From Dioscorea cayenensis subsp. rotundata (taxonomy: Eukaryota; Streptophyta; Magnoliopsida; Dioscoreales; Dioscoreaceae): 64,000 nt of DNA. Below, in pieces: positions 24,901-37,139 of the stretch. The DNA lies in NCBI RefSeq assembly GCF_009730915.1, contig NC_052477.1, positions 26,554,578 through 26,618,577 of the forward strand, given 5' to 3'. The notes beneath the pieces are model-generated. The model did no database searches. It saw only the letters and a program-made list of their open reading frames with translations, and was not told the DNA's origin. A program made the position numbers and the translations under genes. Positions within the stretch are counted from its first letter, which is position 1. Each line of letters opens with the position of its first letter.

Positions 24901-26404
24901 TTGACTCTTTGGAAGATTATCACAAAAAAGGAGAGAGCCCCTAATTACATTAGGTGATTATTTTTCCGATGAGGTCAAGGAGCTACTTCTCGACTTGGAC
25001 GAGTCTCAAGATGAAGAGCCCATGGTTGAGACTTGTCGAGTTATTACCATATACTGAAGAAGAAGCTTGGGATGATGTTGATGATGAAGATGAACTTGAG
25101 CTCTACTATCCGGATGAGGATGATTCTCGCACTCGAAACGCTTATATGATCGACATGGGAGACCGTATGTGAGTAAAAAGCAGAAAAAGAAACAAGCTTT
25201 TAAGGAAAGGGTTCGAATGGCGAATGCGAGGTTGCAGGAAGCTTCAACACAATCTTATCAAGCAAACCAGCATTATCCAAAGGAGAAATCAAGAAGAGCA
25301 CCTAAGTATAAAATACTTCGAAAGGTGATGCCATATGAAGAGATTCCGTCCTTTATCAAAGAGGTGGCATATGACCTCACTCATCGAAAGCCACATATTC
25401 CAGATGGTGATGCCCCTTGGAATGAGTCTGGGATCATGGAACCTGTGAATCTTTCTTTTTGTCAAGAGGAGACACATCTTCACCATAGTGAAGATCGAAG
25501 AGTTGACATGGAGGAAGGAAGAGCACCTTATCTTCTAAACAGTGTAAGTGATGGGAGCTTCTCCATAAGAAGAGATAAAATTCAAGAATTATTTCGTAAA
25601 AATGGCTGAGGAAGGGTTATTTCTTCTAAAGGAGAAAAGGGATGTTACTATAAATATTAAAAATCATCCTAAGTATTGTCCTTTTCATCATTTGATAGGG
25701 CATACATTGGAAGATTGCAATGGTTTCAAGAGCTGGTTACGTAAAGTACTCAAGTCAAAAAGTCGAAGCTCTACCTCGAGGAGTATTTTGAGATGTCAGT
25801 ACATGCTATGCCTTGACAATCAAAGGAAGGCATGATAATGGGTGCATCCACCAAGATGAGGAGGAGGAGCTCGAATGATTAACAACGCATGGAAGGCTTT
25901 CTCGAGCAAGCACGCTGGCACTAAAGATAAAGGGAAAAGAGAAAGTGATTGATGTTAATGAAGATATTGTGCAACCACGGAAGACTTCTACTCAAGACAC
26001 AAGATTACAATATTATCGCCCACTTGAAGAAGATTCCAAACTCAACTAAGTGTTTTTGATGCGCTCGATGATGTCACAGGAGCTCGAGACACATTGATCC
26101 ATGTCTTGCAAAACCTGTGAGAGTATCAAGCTTACTCTGTCAAGCTCATACGTAGCGTAAGCTTCTCACGCATTTGGTTCTCCGAGATTAATTTCGTGAG
26201 AAGGACTTGTTGTTGGGGGACAAAGGAGCATAATAGGCCCTTATGTACATCGGGTCTCGTGATGGGACAAGGGTTAACTGAATCCTCATTGATCTAGGTC
26301 ATCAAGAACTGACGACACTAAAGACTTTTGCATGCCTTTGGCGCTGAGACATATTATCATCTATCACCGAAAGATTGTTGTCCAAGGGCTTTTTCACCGA
26401 AAGT
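21915..26404 (+). mobile_element. Decayed Ty3-type LTR retrotransposon: leader, gag and start of protease
   Basis: The motif CTGGCACGCCCGGTGGGGAC at 21922-21941 is the usual LTR/leader junction of one group of plant Ty3 elements. Gag-related pieces follow in shifting plus frames. These are an ATG at 22051 (MAPTNNTN), two SVFDRL-type blocks (about 22328 and 22835), and the gag core near 23640-23960 (NPDQHLAHF, then QFAASLTGVAFEWYA, then a VIDYVMRWR-like end). Next come ILRKVMPYEEIPSF and a charged linker (25169-25600), and a degenerate zinc-knuckle-like KYCPFHHLIGHTLEDCNGF (25676-25735). A DAL-D-SQELRDT-like block preceding the protease comes last (about 26060-26100). Many stops and frameshifts show it cannot code. 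Reverse transcriptase and integrase would lie in or beyond the 1000-N gap; none is visible. Confidence 0.75.
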
Positions 26405-27404
26405 NNNNNNNNNNNNNNNNNNNNNNNNNNNNNNNNNNNNNNNNNNNNNNNNNNNNNNNNNNNNNNNNNNNNNNNNNNNNNNNNNNNNNNNNNNNNNNNN
26501 NNNNNNNNNNNNNNNNNNNNNNNNNNNNNNNNNNNNNNNNNNNNNNNNNNNNNNNNNNNNNNNNNNNNNNNNNNNNNNNNNNNNNNNNNNNNNNNNNNNN
26601 NNNNNNNNNNNNNNNNNNNNNNNNNNNNNNNNNNNNNNNNNNNNNNNNNNNNNNNNNNNNNNNNNNNNNNNNNNNNNNNNNNNNNNNNNNNNNNNNNNNN
26701 NNNNNNNNNNNNNNNNNNNNNNNNNNNNNNNNNNNNNNNNNNNNNNNNNNNNNNNNNNNNNNNNNNNNNNNNNNNNNNNNNNNNNNNNNNNNNNNNNNNN
26801 NNNNNNNNNNNNNNNNNNNNNNNNNNNNNNNNNNNNNNNNNNNNNNNNNNNNNNNNNNNNNNNNNNNNNNNNNNNNNNNNNNNNNNNNNNNNNNNNNNNN
26901 NNNNNNNNNNNNNNNNNNNNNNNNNNNNNNNNNNNNNNNNNNNNNNNNNNNNNNNNNNNNNNNNNNNNNNNNNNNNNNNNNNNNNNNNNNNNNNNNNNNN
27001 NNNNNNNNNNNNNNNNNNNNNNNNNNNNNNNNNNNNNNNNNNNNNNNNNNNNNNNNNNNNNNNNNNNNNNNNNNNNNNNNNNNNNNNNNNNNNNNNNNNN
27101 NNNNNNNNNNNNNNNNNNNNNNNNNNNNNNNNNNNNNNNNNNNNNNNNNNNNNNNNNNNNNNNNNNNNNNNNNNNNNNNNNNNNNNNNNNNNNNNNNNNN
27201 NNNNNNNNNNNNNNNNNNNNNNNNNNNNNNNNNNNNNNNNNNNNNNNNNNNNNNNNNNNNNNNNNNNNNNNNNNNNNNNNNNNNNNNNNNNNNNNNNNNN
27301 NNNNNNNNNNNNNNNNNNNNNNNNNNNNNNNNNNNNNNNNNNNNNNNNNNNNNNNNNNNNNNNNNNNNNNNNNNNNNNNNNNNNNNNNNNNNNNNNNNNN
27401 NNNN
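26405..27404. other. Assembly gap, exactly 1000 N
   Basis: A run of exactly 1000 N. The round number means a placeholder of unknown true size. Reading frames that appear to cross it have no meaning. Confidence 0.99.
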
Positions 27405-27849
27405 ACGTCATACGCGCAGTTAGCCGAAAGAATGGAACCGGAAAGGTCGAACCGCGTAAACCGCAGACAAGGATGAGGGGTTCGGTGATTTATACGAGGA
27501 CTTACTGAATAATCCGCTGGCACTACCGCCGTAAGTGCTGAGATGTTTGTATTCTACCTCGGGTATCTCCAAAGATGATGCATTCCTTACTTCAGAATAA
27601 GAAGTTGCTTTTCTTTTCCTCGATTGTGGAAAATACAAGATTATTTTTATCAGATGAGTTTTTGAAGTGAGAAGCCGTAGTAACACATCGAAGAGTGTCA
27701 GATCACCGTATATAACACCGTGATAAGAGGAATCAGGTTCACTTTGATCATCGCTAGATACTTTGGGACATCCCTGACACAAGATGTTACTTTCATCGCT
27801 GAACGATTTGGAACAAGAGAATGATTTGGAACAAGTGAACTCTCAGGTG
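27405..27849. other. Unassigned sequence after the gap
   Basis: A 120-codon minus frame (27420-27782) contains a basic RKRKATSYSEV block but resembles nothing I can name. It may be the remainder of the retroelement from before the gap, or of the Mutator copy that the following LTR entered. Confidence 0.3.
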
Positions 27850-30747
27850 ATATCATATTTATATTACTAAGGAAATTTCGAGGGACTAAAATTTTCTTAA
27901 GGGAGAAGGATTAGTAATACTCGAACCTTTACATATCTCGTTGGAAAAATATATTCATGGTATTACCACATGTTTAGCAGTAGAATTTTCTACAGTAAAA
28001 GTCTTGTTGAGAAACCCCAAGTGACGTACAAGCGACTTAAGTGTAAAAGTTTTTAAAAAGATTTTAGGGTTAAAAGAGTAATAGAAAAAGGATTGATATA
28101 AAATATTTCGAAACCAAGGACTGAAAGGTAAGGCGGTAGGGACCTTTTGAAATATTGTGTTATACTTCAGGGACCATTTGATAGTTTCAAGGACCTTTTG
28201 AGAATACTATTTCATAATTCAGGGACCATTTGTGAGTTTTGCAGGGACTGACTTGTAAGAAGTTAAGTTTTGAGGGACTAAATGTAAATTTTGGCTGAAA
28301 AACTTCATTGGGAGAAAAAAATCTAGACTCTTGAGTGTTCATCTTCTTCATCTCCTTCTCATTCTTTCCTCGCTACAAGAACCGTGAGTTAAAAACAAAG
28401 AAAGATGGGAGTGATGGAGCTTTGTGCTTGATGGAGGGAGAATAGGATGAAGTATTGCTTTTGGTAAAGATTGTGATGATTTATTTATCGGTATACTTGA
28501 ATGTATGCGTGTGTGTATTTGGTGGATTTGATGAAGAAAAATGATTTATTTGGGATTGAAAAAGCATGTTTAATTATCGTAGATGACTGAGTGTATGAAA
28601 TTGCTTTTGAGAAAACCTCAGTATTCGAGTTGAAAATCGCTTGAAATGGAGTATGACGTCATGGACCATCGTAAGCAATTAATCGTAGCGACCCAGAGAT
28701 TAGGGTTTGCTTTGATTAATTAAGTTGATGATGATGATGATTAAGGTGTTAATGAAGATGGTTGAATTGATTTGTTAGGTTTAACCAAATTGATTTGGCT
28801 GGATCAAACCAAGTTGAAATTGATTTGGTTGAGTTGAATTGATTTGGTTAGGTTGGGGCTGATTAAATCAAGTTGAGATGGTTTGAGTTTGGGTTCGATT
28901 GATTTGGGGCTATAGGGTTTTGGGCTGAACCAAGTTGGTCTCAATGGATTTTTGGAATAAGAATTGAGTTGGTTCAAGCTGGTTCAGTTTGATTGAGTTT
29001 GGTTCAGATGCAATTAAGCTTTCGGTTCGAGTGCAATCGAGCTTTCGGTTCAAATGGAATTGAGATTGGTTCGGATTGGTTTAACCGTGTTTAGTCTAAA
29101 TTGAGTTGGTTTTAAGTGCAATTGAAAGTCAGCTTTTGGATAATGCAAGGTCGGGTTTTTAACCGATTGGAGTGAGTGGAGCCCAATAGAGAGTCTATTG
29201 TTGTTTATCAGTATTTTATTTTGGGTTTAAATGTGATATTTATTTTTATTATATTATTCTCGTTAGTGTTATTCGGCCTTGGGAGGGAGTTTGCGTCTAG
29301 GAAGGAACCCGAGGACACCGAGTGAGTTAGTAGTAGTTTATTATTTTAAATAATTGATTAATTATTATTATTTTGAAATAATTATTTAATGGCTAGTATT
29401 TTGAAAAATAATTGTTTAAGTATTTCTTTTTATCATGTTTAATTAGCGTATAATGTTGAGGTATACGTGATATTTACTCGTCATTGATGTTCTCGACAAT
29501 CGTATTGATACATCAGTCTAGTATAATTATACGTATTTATGAATAAGTAAAAAATACGTATATGTGATTTAATTATTCAATTCATGTATTTATTTCTATG
29601 GTTATATATGCTTTGATTTGGAAATGATTTGTGAAATCATGTGAGCATTTTAAAATGTTTTTACCAACAATATTTGTGGAATTGGTTTTCATTCCTCGAA
29701 TAGGAATAGTATCATGATCCGGATTTTTACCTGGGTTTTTATCGCATTGTTATACTTTTGACATCGGGCTTTGTGGAAATGATGTTTATTTTCGTGATGT
29801 GAACGCTTGTCCCTGGATAAGGACCATGTGATGCGATTTATACTGTATCGTGATTATTGCTACATTTACACGTTGGTTTGGATGGTGACGGCTGGGCCAA
29901 GGCCCGACTCATCGTAGTGGGTCCCCACGGGCGACCTCTTAGAGGTGGCGTGGACTGGACAAGTGTTGATTTGTCCGGATCGGGTGGGAGCGTAGAGCCC
30001 CCGATTGGATGATACATCGGGATCCCGGAGTCACCACATGGGACCGATGGGCCAACGTCAAGGGTACGAAGACCTTGGCGGCTCCTAACCTAGTCGCGAC
30101 GGCGGCTAAGTGGGGGAGAGTTTTCAGGCTGTGGAATTGAGAATGAATTTTTATATTACTTGTTATTTTGGGTCGTGATGAGGGAGTGCCCCACCGCCGC
30201 CTTAGGAGGGCGCTCTCACAACAATTTGGATTTTCTTAGAAAATTGATTTGACATTGATTTATGATGAATTTATGTTTCAAAAGTTCTTTAAAAATGTAT
30301 TTTGCTAGAATTCTAGTATTTTGGAAAAGTTGGAAAATTATTTAAGCAGTTGGTATTTATATACTTTATATACACTATATTTAAGTATTTGGAATTATTA
30401 AGCCACTCATCGACCAACTGAATGTCTTTAGTAGCTGCAGGAGCAAGACCCTAGATTGCCTGCTCAAGTTTAGAGCTAGTCGGGGTTAAGTCCAAGACCG
30501 CAGTGGGTCCCCATACTTTTTCTTTTATATTTGTTGGTATCGCTGATCTTGTAGCAGTTGTATCCACAAATTTGAAGTTATTATATTTGTTGTATTTATG
30601 TATTTGAATCCTGCAGATTGGTGTAAAGTTATAAATTGTAATTTGTAAAGTCCGATTTGGTTTTCGAGAGGTGTCGGTTTCCGGTTAAAAAGGAATTTTT
30701 AACTGATGGGTGCCACATTTACCTCGGTAGAAGGGGTGGGTGTGACA
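27850..30747 (+). mobile_element. Ty3-type LTR (solo or end of an element), inserted in a Mutator copy
   Basis: The right end is GGGGTGGGTGTGACA at 30733-30747, matching other LTR ends here (GGGCATGACA at 62180; GGGGCGTGACA on the minus strand at 38149). The body has typical LTR phrases: repeated GGGACCATTT/GGGACTAAA words (27880-28290), a long region of GGTT(C/T)GATTGAG-like repeats (28760-29110), and a GC-rich block CCACGGGCGACCTCTTAGAGG at 29928-29948 that recurs at 58148. A promoter-proximal GCAGGAGCAAGACC patch lies near 30438. The left end is not secure; it should begin with TG near 27.85 kb. It carries no gene. Confidence 0.6.
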
Positions 30748-31809
30748 TTGGCTTTCATAAAATTGGCCTCCAAATGTCGAAGACAGATGCGCGTACGTGG
30801 CGAAGAAGGGAAGACTCTCGCATTGCGCTCACAAGGCCCTCGACCGTCCGAGCACGAAGGTAATTATCTCATGATAATCTCCACCCTCGTGATAAGGCAT
30901 CGCGACTTAGATATGAACCAAGTCCAATTGGCATCGGGTCTCGTTGTCGACTATACTCTGAAGGCGCACGGAAAAACCATTGTTACCATCTTTCCCCGCA
31001 CCCGATGAGTGTACCCTCGATATTTTCCAAGGAGGGTGGGTACCATCGAGAAAGCAGCGGCTCCGCAAGCCCTCTTGAATCCCACAATACACGCTACTGA
31101 AAGAAAAGAATGCACGCTTTAAAACGATCACGCTCTCTCCACGATCGCAACTGCCTGCAAGGGTTGTCTCGACCCACCTTATCCACATACCAAAGCAAAC
31201 GATCATAGCCGGAGATGTCATCGCTGGCGAGGACCACCCGCATGCTCTTTTTCCCAACCAAGCTCGCTTGTATGGTATGTGGACACCATGTTCCATAACA
31301 TGTCCTCATCGAATGTCGATGGCCTTGCATACAGGGACGGTCCTGAGCTTCAATCACTCGATGCGCTAACCCATTTTTGGGACGCTTTCGGATGTGACCT
31401 TGAACCCTATGCCACCACCGCAAGTGTGTGACGGGTTGATTGTCTTGATTCTGAAAGTATTTTTGTTATACTCTTTTGATGCATGAAGGTGCCAACGACA
31501 ACCATCGGCAGCGCATTCCACAGTCACCCGATGTTTTTCGTTCTTTATGAATTTGAAGTCAAAATTCCTTTTGATTGCATGATTTCGAAGTACATCCCTG
31601 AAATGTTCGACACCGTCAAAACGTTGACCAATATCCAACGACAACACTTCAGAATGATCTGACGAGGAAGGAAGACATCCCACACCGTCAGGGTCACCAT
31701 GGGGATGAATGGGAGCACTGCAGAATCCGAATTCTGCCAACACTTCGATCGAAATGAAAAAGATCAATATGTTAAGCTGGAGAATATAATGTTTAAGCGA
31801 TAATGACAA
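30748..31809 (-). pseudogene. Mutator-like (MULE) transposase, N-terminal and catalytic start, broken
   Basis: MULE transposases cut and paste DNA with a DDE catalytic site. Frame 31366-31809 carries the MuDR-type DNA-binding domain: LDIGQRFDGVEHFRDVLRNH, KRNFDFKFIKNEKHRVTVEC and then a C...C-W-H...H-C zinc-binding pattern (CRWHLHASKEYN..., SHTC). After frameshifts the catalytic part continues: RAWLGK (about 31250-31270), CFLDGTH with the first catalytic Asp (about 31040-31060), DGNNG (about 30985) and IVDNET (about 30945). A LRHLEANFMKAN block then stops exactly where the LTR ends at 30747. The rest of the DDE domain is missing, cut off by the LTR and the gap. Several stops make it non-functional. 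Confidence 0.85.
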
Positions 31810-31945
31810 TAGTTAAAGCGTTAAATTAAATACTTAAACAATTAACTAATAACGTAAAGGACTAGTACTAATATGTTAACCGATGATGGACATATTTAAA
31901 CAATAATGACCCCGGACAACCTGAAATAATTAAAAGAAAAGGAAC

Positions 31946-32500
31946 TTACAACGAGTAAAACCTCGTTTTCATTAGGATTCGGCAATGGCACATTTTTACG
32001 CTCTCGACGACAAGATCAACTACTGACACATTTGAAGATGGAGTGGACGTGACACATCCGATGGAAGTCAACATCGCTTTTCTATTGGGCAAACCGCTTT
32101 TATATCCATCCGGTGTGATGAACTTAACCTGACAAGAGAAACTCGAGGACCCCATCGCCACATATCTCATCTAACACCAATTCCCAAGAAGTGCGAGCCG
32201 TGAACATTAGCACTCTTCCCTCCCCGTTGAATCTAGCATACCACAAAAACTCTCCATAATATATCGGTCGAAAAACCAAATCGTATAAACCAAATGAAAT
32301 GAAGAACAAAAGCGAAGGCGACGAAGAAGAAGTAGAAGATGTAAAGTACAAACAGAGCGAGTCATCGCAAACAAAAAAAGTCTGCGATTGTATGCATAGA
32401 GGTTAGATTAGACGTGATGTGATTGGGCGGTATTTTTCCCTCCATCCCAAGGGCAAAAAGGGAAATATATGTCATTGTCGCGAGGAAGACATGTTGTCAT
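31946..32500 (-). pseudogene. MULE 5' region, copy 1 (leader exon and upstream part)
   Basis: The minus strand has VKFITPDGYKSGLPNRKAML and a following VVDLVVES-like end, the upstream exon of the transposase just described. The same block recurs at 34140-34430 and 37796-38056. Between this exon and the transposase frame (31810-31945) the DNA is rich in TTAAAC words. Upstream, 32400-32500 (GTGATTGGGCGGTATTTTTC and following) aligns with DNA near 34365 in copy 2, so both copies keep the promoter-proximal part. Confidence 0.6.
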
Positions 32501-33150
32501 CGTTCAGATGAAAGTTCTCAACTCAACATGAGTCTCCGTGTAAAGCGTCGAGCTTTTTATGTTTAAACAGATACATATAGTGTTTAAAAATAACGGGTTA
32601 GCTGCTTAACTAAAAGTCTATATCATGTAAATAATATGTTATTGTTTAAATTGAATGCTTTTCATCGACAACGCGTTGCTAGATGGGTACCTCCCGGGTC
32701 ACTCGTTTAAACATATTTACGTATTTTCTTAAACACCGTTTGTCGTTGTTTAAAGAGTAACTTGAGTATTGTTTAACTTTTTCTATTGTTTACAATGACG
32801 TCTTTTTGTTTCCCACATTGTTTTTTACTAGGTCTCTGCTTAAATTTCGTAAGTTCACGATCAAATCACGATTGTTTCGCTTTTATTTATAAAAAGATTT
32901 ACAACATTTACAACATTTACAAAGATTTACAACATTTACAACATTTACAAAGATTTACTGACATTTACGACATTTACTGACGTCCGCTCGGACTTTGGAC
33001 ACTCACGACTCGACCCTCGTATAACGAAACAAGTGTCGCAGTACATTCGAATGCTCACAGTGTCTGCATAACAAGCGCATCAACTTGAACCTCGCAAAAC
33101 GTACAACATTAAAAAGGTTAAACAACACACATTCATGAAAAACGACTATT
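32501..33150. repeat. GTTTAAA-rich stretch and ACAACATTTACAA tandem
   Basis: 32560-32790 is scattered with GTTTAAA(C) words spaced irregularly. 32890-32980 is a clean tandem of ACAACATTTAC with AAAGATTT spacers. No coding signal. It sits between copies of the MULE 5' region. Confidence 0.5.
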
Positions 33151-33152
33151 AA

Positions 33153-33721
33153 TCAATGTGTCATGGTAGGACTTAAACGACGATCCCGATAGTTAAACAC
33201 GTAACGTAATGAGTTGTACATCGACGTCATTTTCTTAAACGCTAACGTGAAAGTCTCAGTGGTAAATGTCAACCTCGTCTTAAAGGATGTTTCACGATCT
33301 CCCTCCTCTGAGAATCCTCCGCAATCACGCAATATGTGAAAAACTTTCTTTTCATACCCAAGTCGAAATGCTCTCTTAATTGCTTTCCCGTCATCCACCT
33401 CCGGAGAATCCTCCGCATTCGAGCAATTATGAGAGGACTTCGACTAGGGCGAGAAAAAGATAGTTTAACTAGTTCGATGATTACGGCTAATTGATTCTCA
33501 AGATAAGGAAGAAGGCTCACTGAAACATCCTTTCTCGGATAGAGTGGTTGTCCATGGGAAGAGGGAGGAAGAGGAGGAGGAGGAGGAGGAGGAGGATGAT
33601 GAGGACGACGAGGAGTGGTTGTCCATGGGGAGGGTTCTTCCTGGTTATTTATGGTGTGAAGTCCACAAGCAGTCGACTCTTCAGATCCGAGAAAAAAGTT
33701 AAACGCAGACAGTGTCGACAT
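33153..33721 (-). other. Unassigned reading frames, possibly transposon-derived
   Basis: Two overlapping minus frames of 81 and 150 codons. The longer has a poly-Pro run encoded by a (GGA)n tract at 33555-33600. They repeat some wording (a GKA/GKQL...R-FDLGM/LGYEKK pattern), but I recognise no domain. The location, between two MULE 5' copies, suggests element cargo or a further eroded transposon gene. Confidence 0.3.
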
Positions 33722-34139
33722 CGATCGATGAGAACGAACGGGTGTTCGGAAATTTATGTTACCGCTGCATAAGAATTAATGCCGTCATTAATTCTTACGC
33801 ACGGGATACCATAACCTCGCCACTCGCCACGTGCCACATGCCAACAATTCGGATCAAACGAAAAAGATCACCGCTTTACGCAGAGACTTTGAGAATTTAC
33901 ACGCTTTATGAATAGTTATACATGTAAAGATAATGTTAAACGGAGATGAGAAGTATTAAACGGATATGACAATTATTAAACATATTAGTAAAAATATTTA
34001 AACGGATAATAGCAAATAGTTAAACATTATTTAAAAATATACAAATAGATAACCATAAACGAGAAGAACTTTACAACGAAATGAACTCGTCGTAATTCAT
34101 CGTTCTTCTCGTCGTAATACAACTTTACAACCATAAACG
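33722..34139. other. TTAAAC-rich DNA without a gene
   Basis: The word (A)TTAAACGGA/ATTAAACAT recurs about six times between 33935 and 34030, like the intron-like DNA in MULE copy 1. Nothing else is seen. Confidence 0.4.
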
Positions 34140-34564
34140 AGAAGACGACAATGGCACATGCTCGCCTCGACAATAAAAATCGACTACGACTCATTTGAAG
34201 ATGAAGTGCACTTGACCAATCCGATGGAAATCAATTTCATTTTTCTGCTCGAGAAACCGATTTATATATTTCGGGTATGATAATGAGGAGAATAACAAGA
34301 TGTAATGTAACTCCTTGGCATTGTCTATCAGAAACCAAGCAGAAAGCCCTTCAAAAGGTTGAACATGATGTGATTTGGCGCTTTCCTTTCCCACCATTTT
34401 CGTGGGCCAAAAATGGAATTTCACAACATGGACCCATTTGAAGTGAACGGTAGGGGGTAAAAGGGAAGTTAAACACTAACGGAAGGGCTTCCGTGGTGTG
34501 TAAAAGTAGGAGGGGTTTTTGGGAAGTTTTGAAAAATTACGAGGGGTGACATGTAATTTTCCCT
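34140..34564 (-). mobile_element. MULE 5' region, copy 2, ending in a terminal inverted repeat
   Basis: 34140-34270 aligns with 31980-32110 (GGCAATGGCACAT...CGAC...CATTTGAAGATG...GA(C/A)CAATCCGATGGAA). The right edge, read on the minus strand from about 34564, is GGGAAAATTACATGTCACCC, later TTTTTCAAAACTTCCC. This is the same terminal repeat style as at 35361 and 40829. It marks the outer end of a Mutator element whose other end I could not find. Confidence 0.55.
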
Positions 34565-35358
34565 TATATAAATTCTGACGGAAAGTATTCAAAAAAATCC
34601 CCATAAAATTTACATTTTCACAATAAATCCCTCAAAGTTTACACTTTCCTTCAAGGTCCCTCTTTTATTGGGTTATTCTTCTTTACTTTTAATCTATATT
34701 CCTCAAACGATGTTAAACATGAGGTTAAATGGTATTGAAAAATTACTTGATTACCCCTAAGTGGAGAAACACAAACCCATGTTCTTGAAATGATATTTTT
34801 GCCCTCTGAACAATAAAATACTTTTTTACAAAAAAAAAACACCCTTAATTATTATTTTATTGATTCTCTTCTCTGCAACAATCTTTTCTCATTTTGAACA
34901 ATGATGAAATTGGCTATGAATTATAATTTTTTAATTAAAATTAGATTAGAGTTTGGAATAAAAATTAAAATCTTATTATTTTTTTTAATTGACACTTATT
35001 TAAGAATAAACTTTCCTTTTTTTACTTTAATTGTCACTTATTTTTTTAACTTGAGTTATACCTCTCAAGTTAAAAAACTCAAATAAAAGTTTTTTATTTT
35101 TAGTTATTGACTGATTGATATTTCTTTTATTTCCCTTTCATATTTTGAAATTATTTGTAAAATTAGTTTACCAACATGATATAAAAATTAATAAAAACTA
35201 GATTTTTTTATTAAAAAATTAAAAATAAACATTTAGGGAAAAAAAACACTCTAATAATGTCAACTAAAACTGATGTCAATATAGCCCTAAAATAATGCAA
35301 ATTTTAGATAATTATATATATCTACAATCATTTTCTGTGATTGCAACAATATTTTGTA
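34565..35358. other. AT-rich spacer between two Mutator-like elements
   Basis: No gene. 34575-34680 has AAATCCC-TAAAATTTAC words reminiscent of another transposon end, not resolved. Confidence 0.35.
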
Positions 35359-35499
35359 TAGGGAAAATTAATTATAGATTCTGAAAGTTTCAAAACTTCC
35401 CAGGCATACCATCTGACATTGAGTTTCAAAAATTAATTATATATATCTATGATCATGTTCTACTTGAGTCTCTCAGCGGTTTGAGAAACAATAAACCAG

Positions 35500-36132
35500 A
35501 AGGCGAGGCGCTTGCACTGCTACCATACAAGGGTCTAGTAGAGGGTTAGGTCTACCGTAAGATTCAAAAGAAGTCCGGAATAGGTTTCCTCCCAAAGAAG
35601 AAGAACTATGCAGGTTTCGGTAGGCTGAACCAAATCGAACAAGCAGCCATCTCGATCTACCTGAACACCCCTGTTGACAGGTAATTTTTTCCTTTGTATG
35701 GTATGGATTTTTTATATTAATCAGAGTTTATGAAACATCTGTGTATTATTATCCCTTCATATGTAGGTTTAACGTTTCCTGTTTAAACATTAGGTTTTCG
35801 TGTGTTTATTTAACGTTTCCTGTGTAACAAATAACTTTCATGTGTAGAATATGTGTTTTATGTGTATTTTTATTAACTCATGTGTAATGATGTCATACAG
35901 TTTAGTCATAATTGTAGTGATGAGTACGAGTATACAACAGCCACCCATGTGCAACTTCGGTGTAAAGGAAAGTACACCACCGCACGCTACATGAAAGGTT
36001 GCGCCATTGCCCTAATCATCTAGTTCTATGAGGTGATTAGCAGTGTGAAAAAACTCGATTGGGACAGTCACCTCATATAATGTGTTACGGGGAGACTAGT
36101 TTCATAAAGACCGCGTCTTTATTCCCGCTATT
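35500..36132 (+). pseudogene. Possible upstream exons of the Ulp1-like gene
   Basis: A gene-like stretch YAGFGRLNQIEQAAISIYLN is read near 35608-35667 and ends at a GT donor-like site (about 35681). A second patch, HVQLRCKGKYTTARYMKGCA, lies at about 35945-36004. Both are on the plus strand ahead of the Ulp1-like fragment. I cannot align either with the Ulp1 catalytic core. The call rests on position and composition only. Confidence 0.3.
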
Positions 36133-36632
36133 GAAATCGACCAAAGGAAAAACATATAAGTGTGCCATCTTTTTCTCGTGTAAAAATGTTTGCTAATTTT
36201 GTGTAATGAGTTGTTTCATGTGTATTGTAATAGTTTTATGTGTTTAATACCCAGTATTTGTGTAATATATAAGCTTCATGTGTAGAATCCTTGCTTCTTG
36301 TGTATAATTCTAGCTTCCTGTCTAGAATCCTTGGTTCATGTGTATATTGATCGTGTCCTATGTAGAATCCATGCTTCTTGTTTATAAAATGTAATTAATG
36401 TGTAATGTTTCATTTTTATGTGTATATTATATATTAGCTGTATATGATATACAGACGACATTGTATTTGTTGTGTGTTTGCTTTGTAGTTCTTAAAACTT
36501 ATGCTAGCTAGTGACGAAGAGAATTTTTGAGGAATCTCCTGGCTTTTAAGAAGTGTGTTGTTGTCACGCGGCCCTCGTCGCTTGTTATGCAAAAACTGTA
36601 ATTCACTGCAGAATAGTTATTAGAGATAATGG

Positions 36633-36820
36633 AGGATGTCATATATGGGACTATCCCCAGCAAGATTCTAGAAGTGTTGACTGTCATGTATTTTGCGTGC
36701 GCTATATAGGGTAACTTTTGAACAGGGAAACATTGGACATACCTCAATCGGACGTCCCATTCCTACGGCTCCGTTATGTCGCATGGATACTCATTGACGG
36801 TATGCGGAGAAAATTATTCC
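36633..36820 (+). pseudogene. Ulp1 (C48 SUMO-protease-like) C-terminal fragment carried by a MULE
   Basis: C48 peptidases remove SUMO-type modifiers. They use a His-Asp-Gln-Cys site whose end reads PQQ...DCGVFV. Here one plus frame gives WDYPQQDSRSVDCHVFCVRY and then one stop. The same frame continues with RETLDIPQSDVPFLRLRYVAW, matching the family's closing helix (D-P-FR-R-A). The catalytic Cys and the oxyanion Gln are present, but the Gly after Cys is His. The in-frame stop at about 36713-36715 and the lack of a recognisable His/Asp part make it a non-functional fragment. The identification is from motif order and needs an alignment. Confidence 0.5.
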
Positions 36821-37139
36821 TATTGCAGATGAGAAGGATGTTGTTGGGGATGAGAACGCTGCAACAAAGGAGGTCGCTGCACCCGTACAGATGGCTCCCC
36901 AATAAGAGGGCTTTGCTGGGCGAGAGGGTGCTGACAGTTAGGAGACCGATGCTATAAAGGAAGATAACATCTTCGTCAAGGTGGGTCTGTGAGGTATGAT
37001 AAAATGGTGGACTTAAACGCCCCACCTACGTTTGCACCTAATGTATGGTCGTAAACAATAGTATAAATACTTTTATTTTTTTTTTTCTGTTTATAAATGA
37101 CAACATTTGTATACGAATCCGAATGTTACACAAGAAAGT

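Noticed and set aside
26302..27523. Long open frames of 360-390 codons on both strands
   Set aside because: They consist almost entirely of the 1000-N gap, which contains no stop codons by construction.
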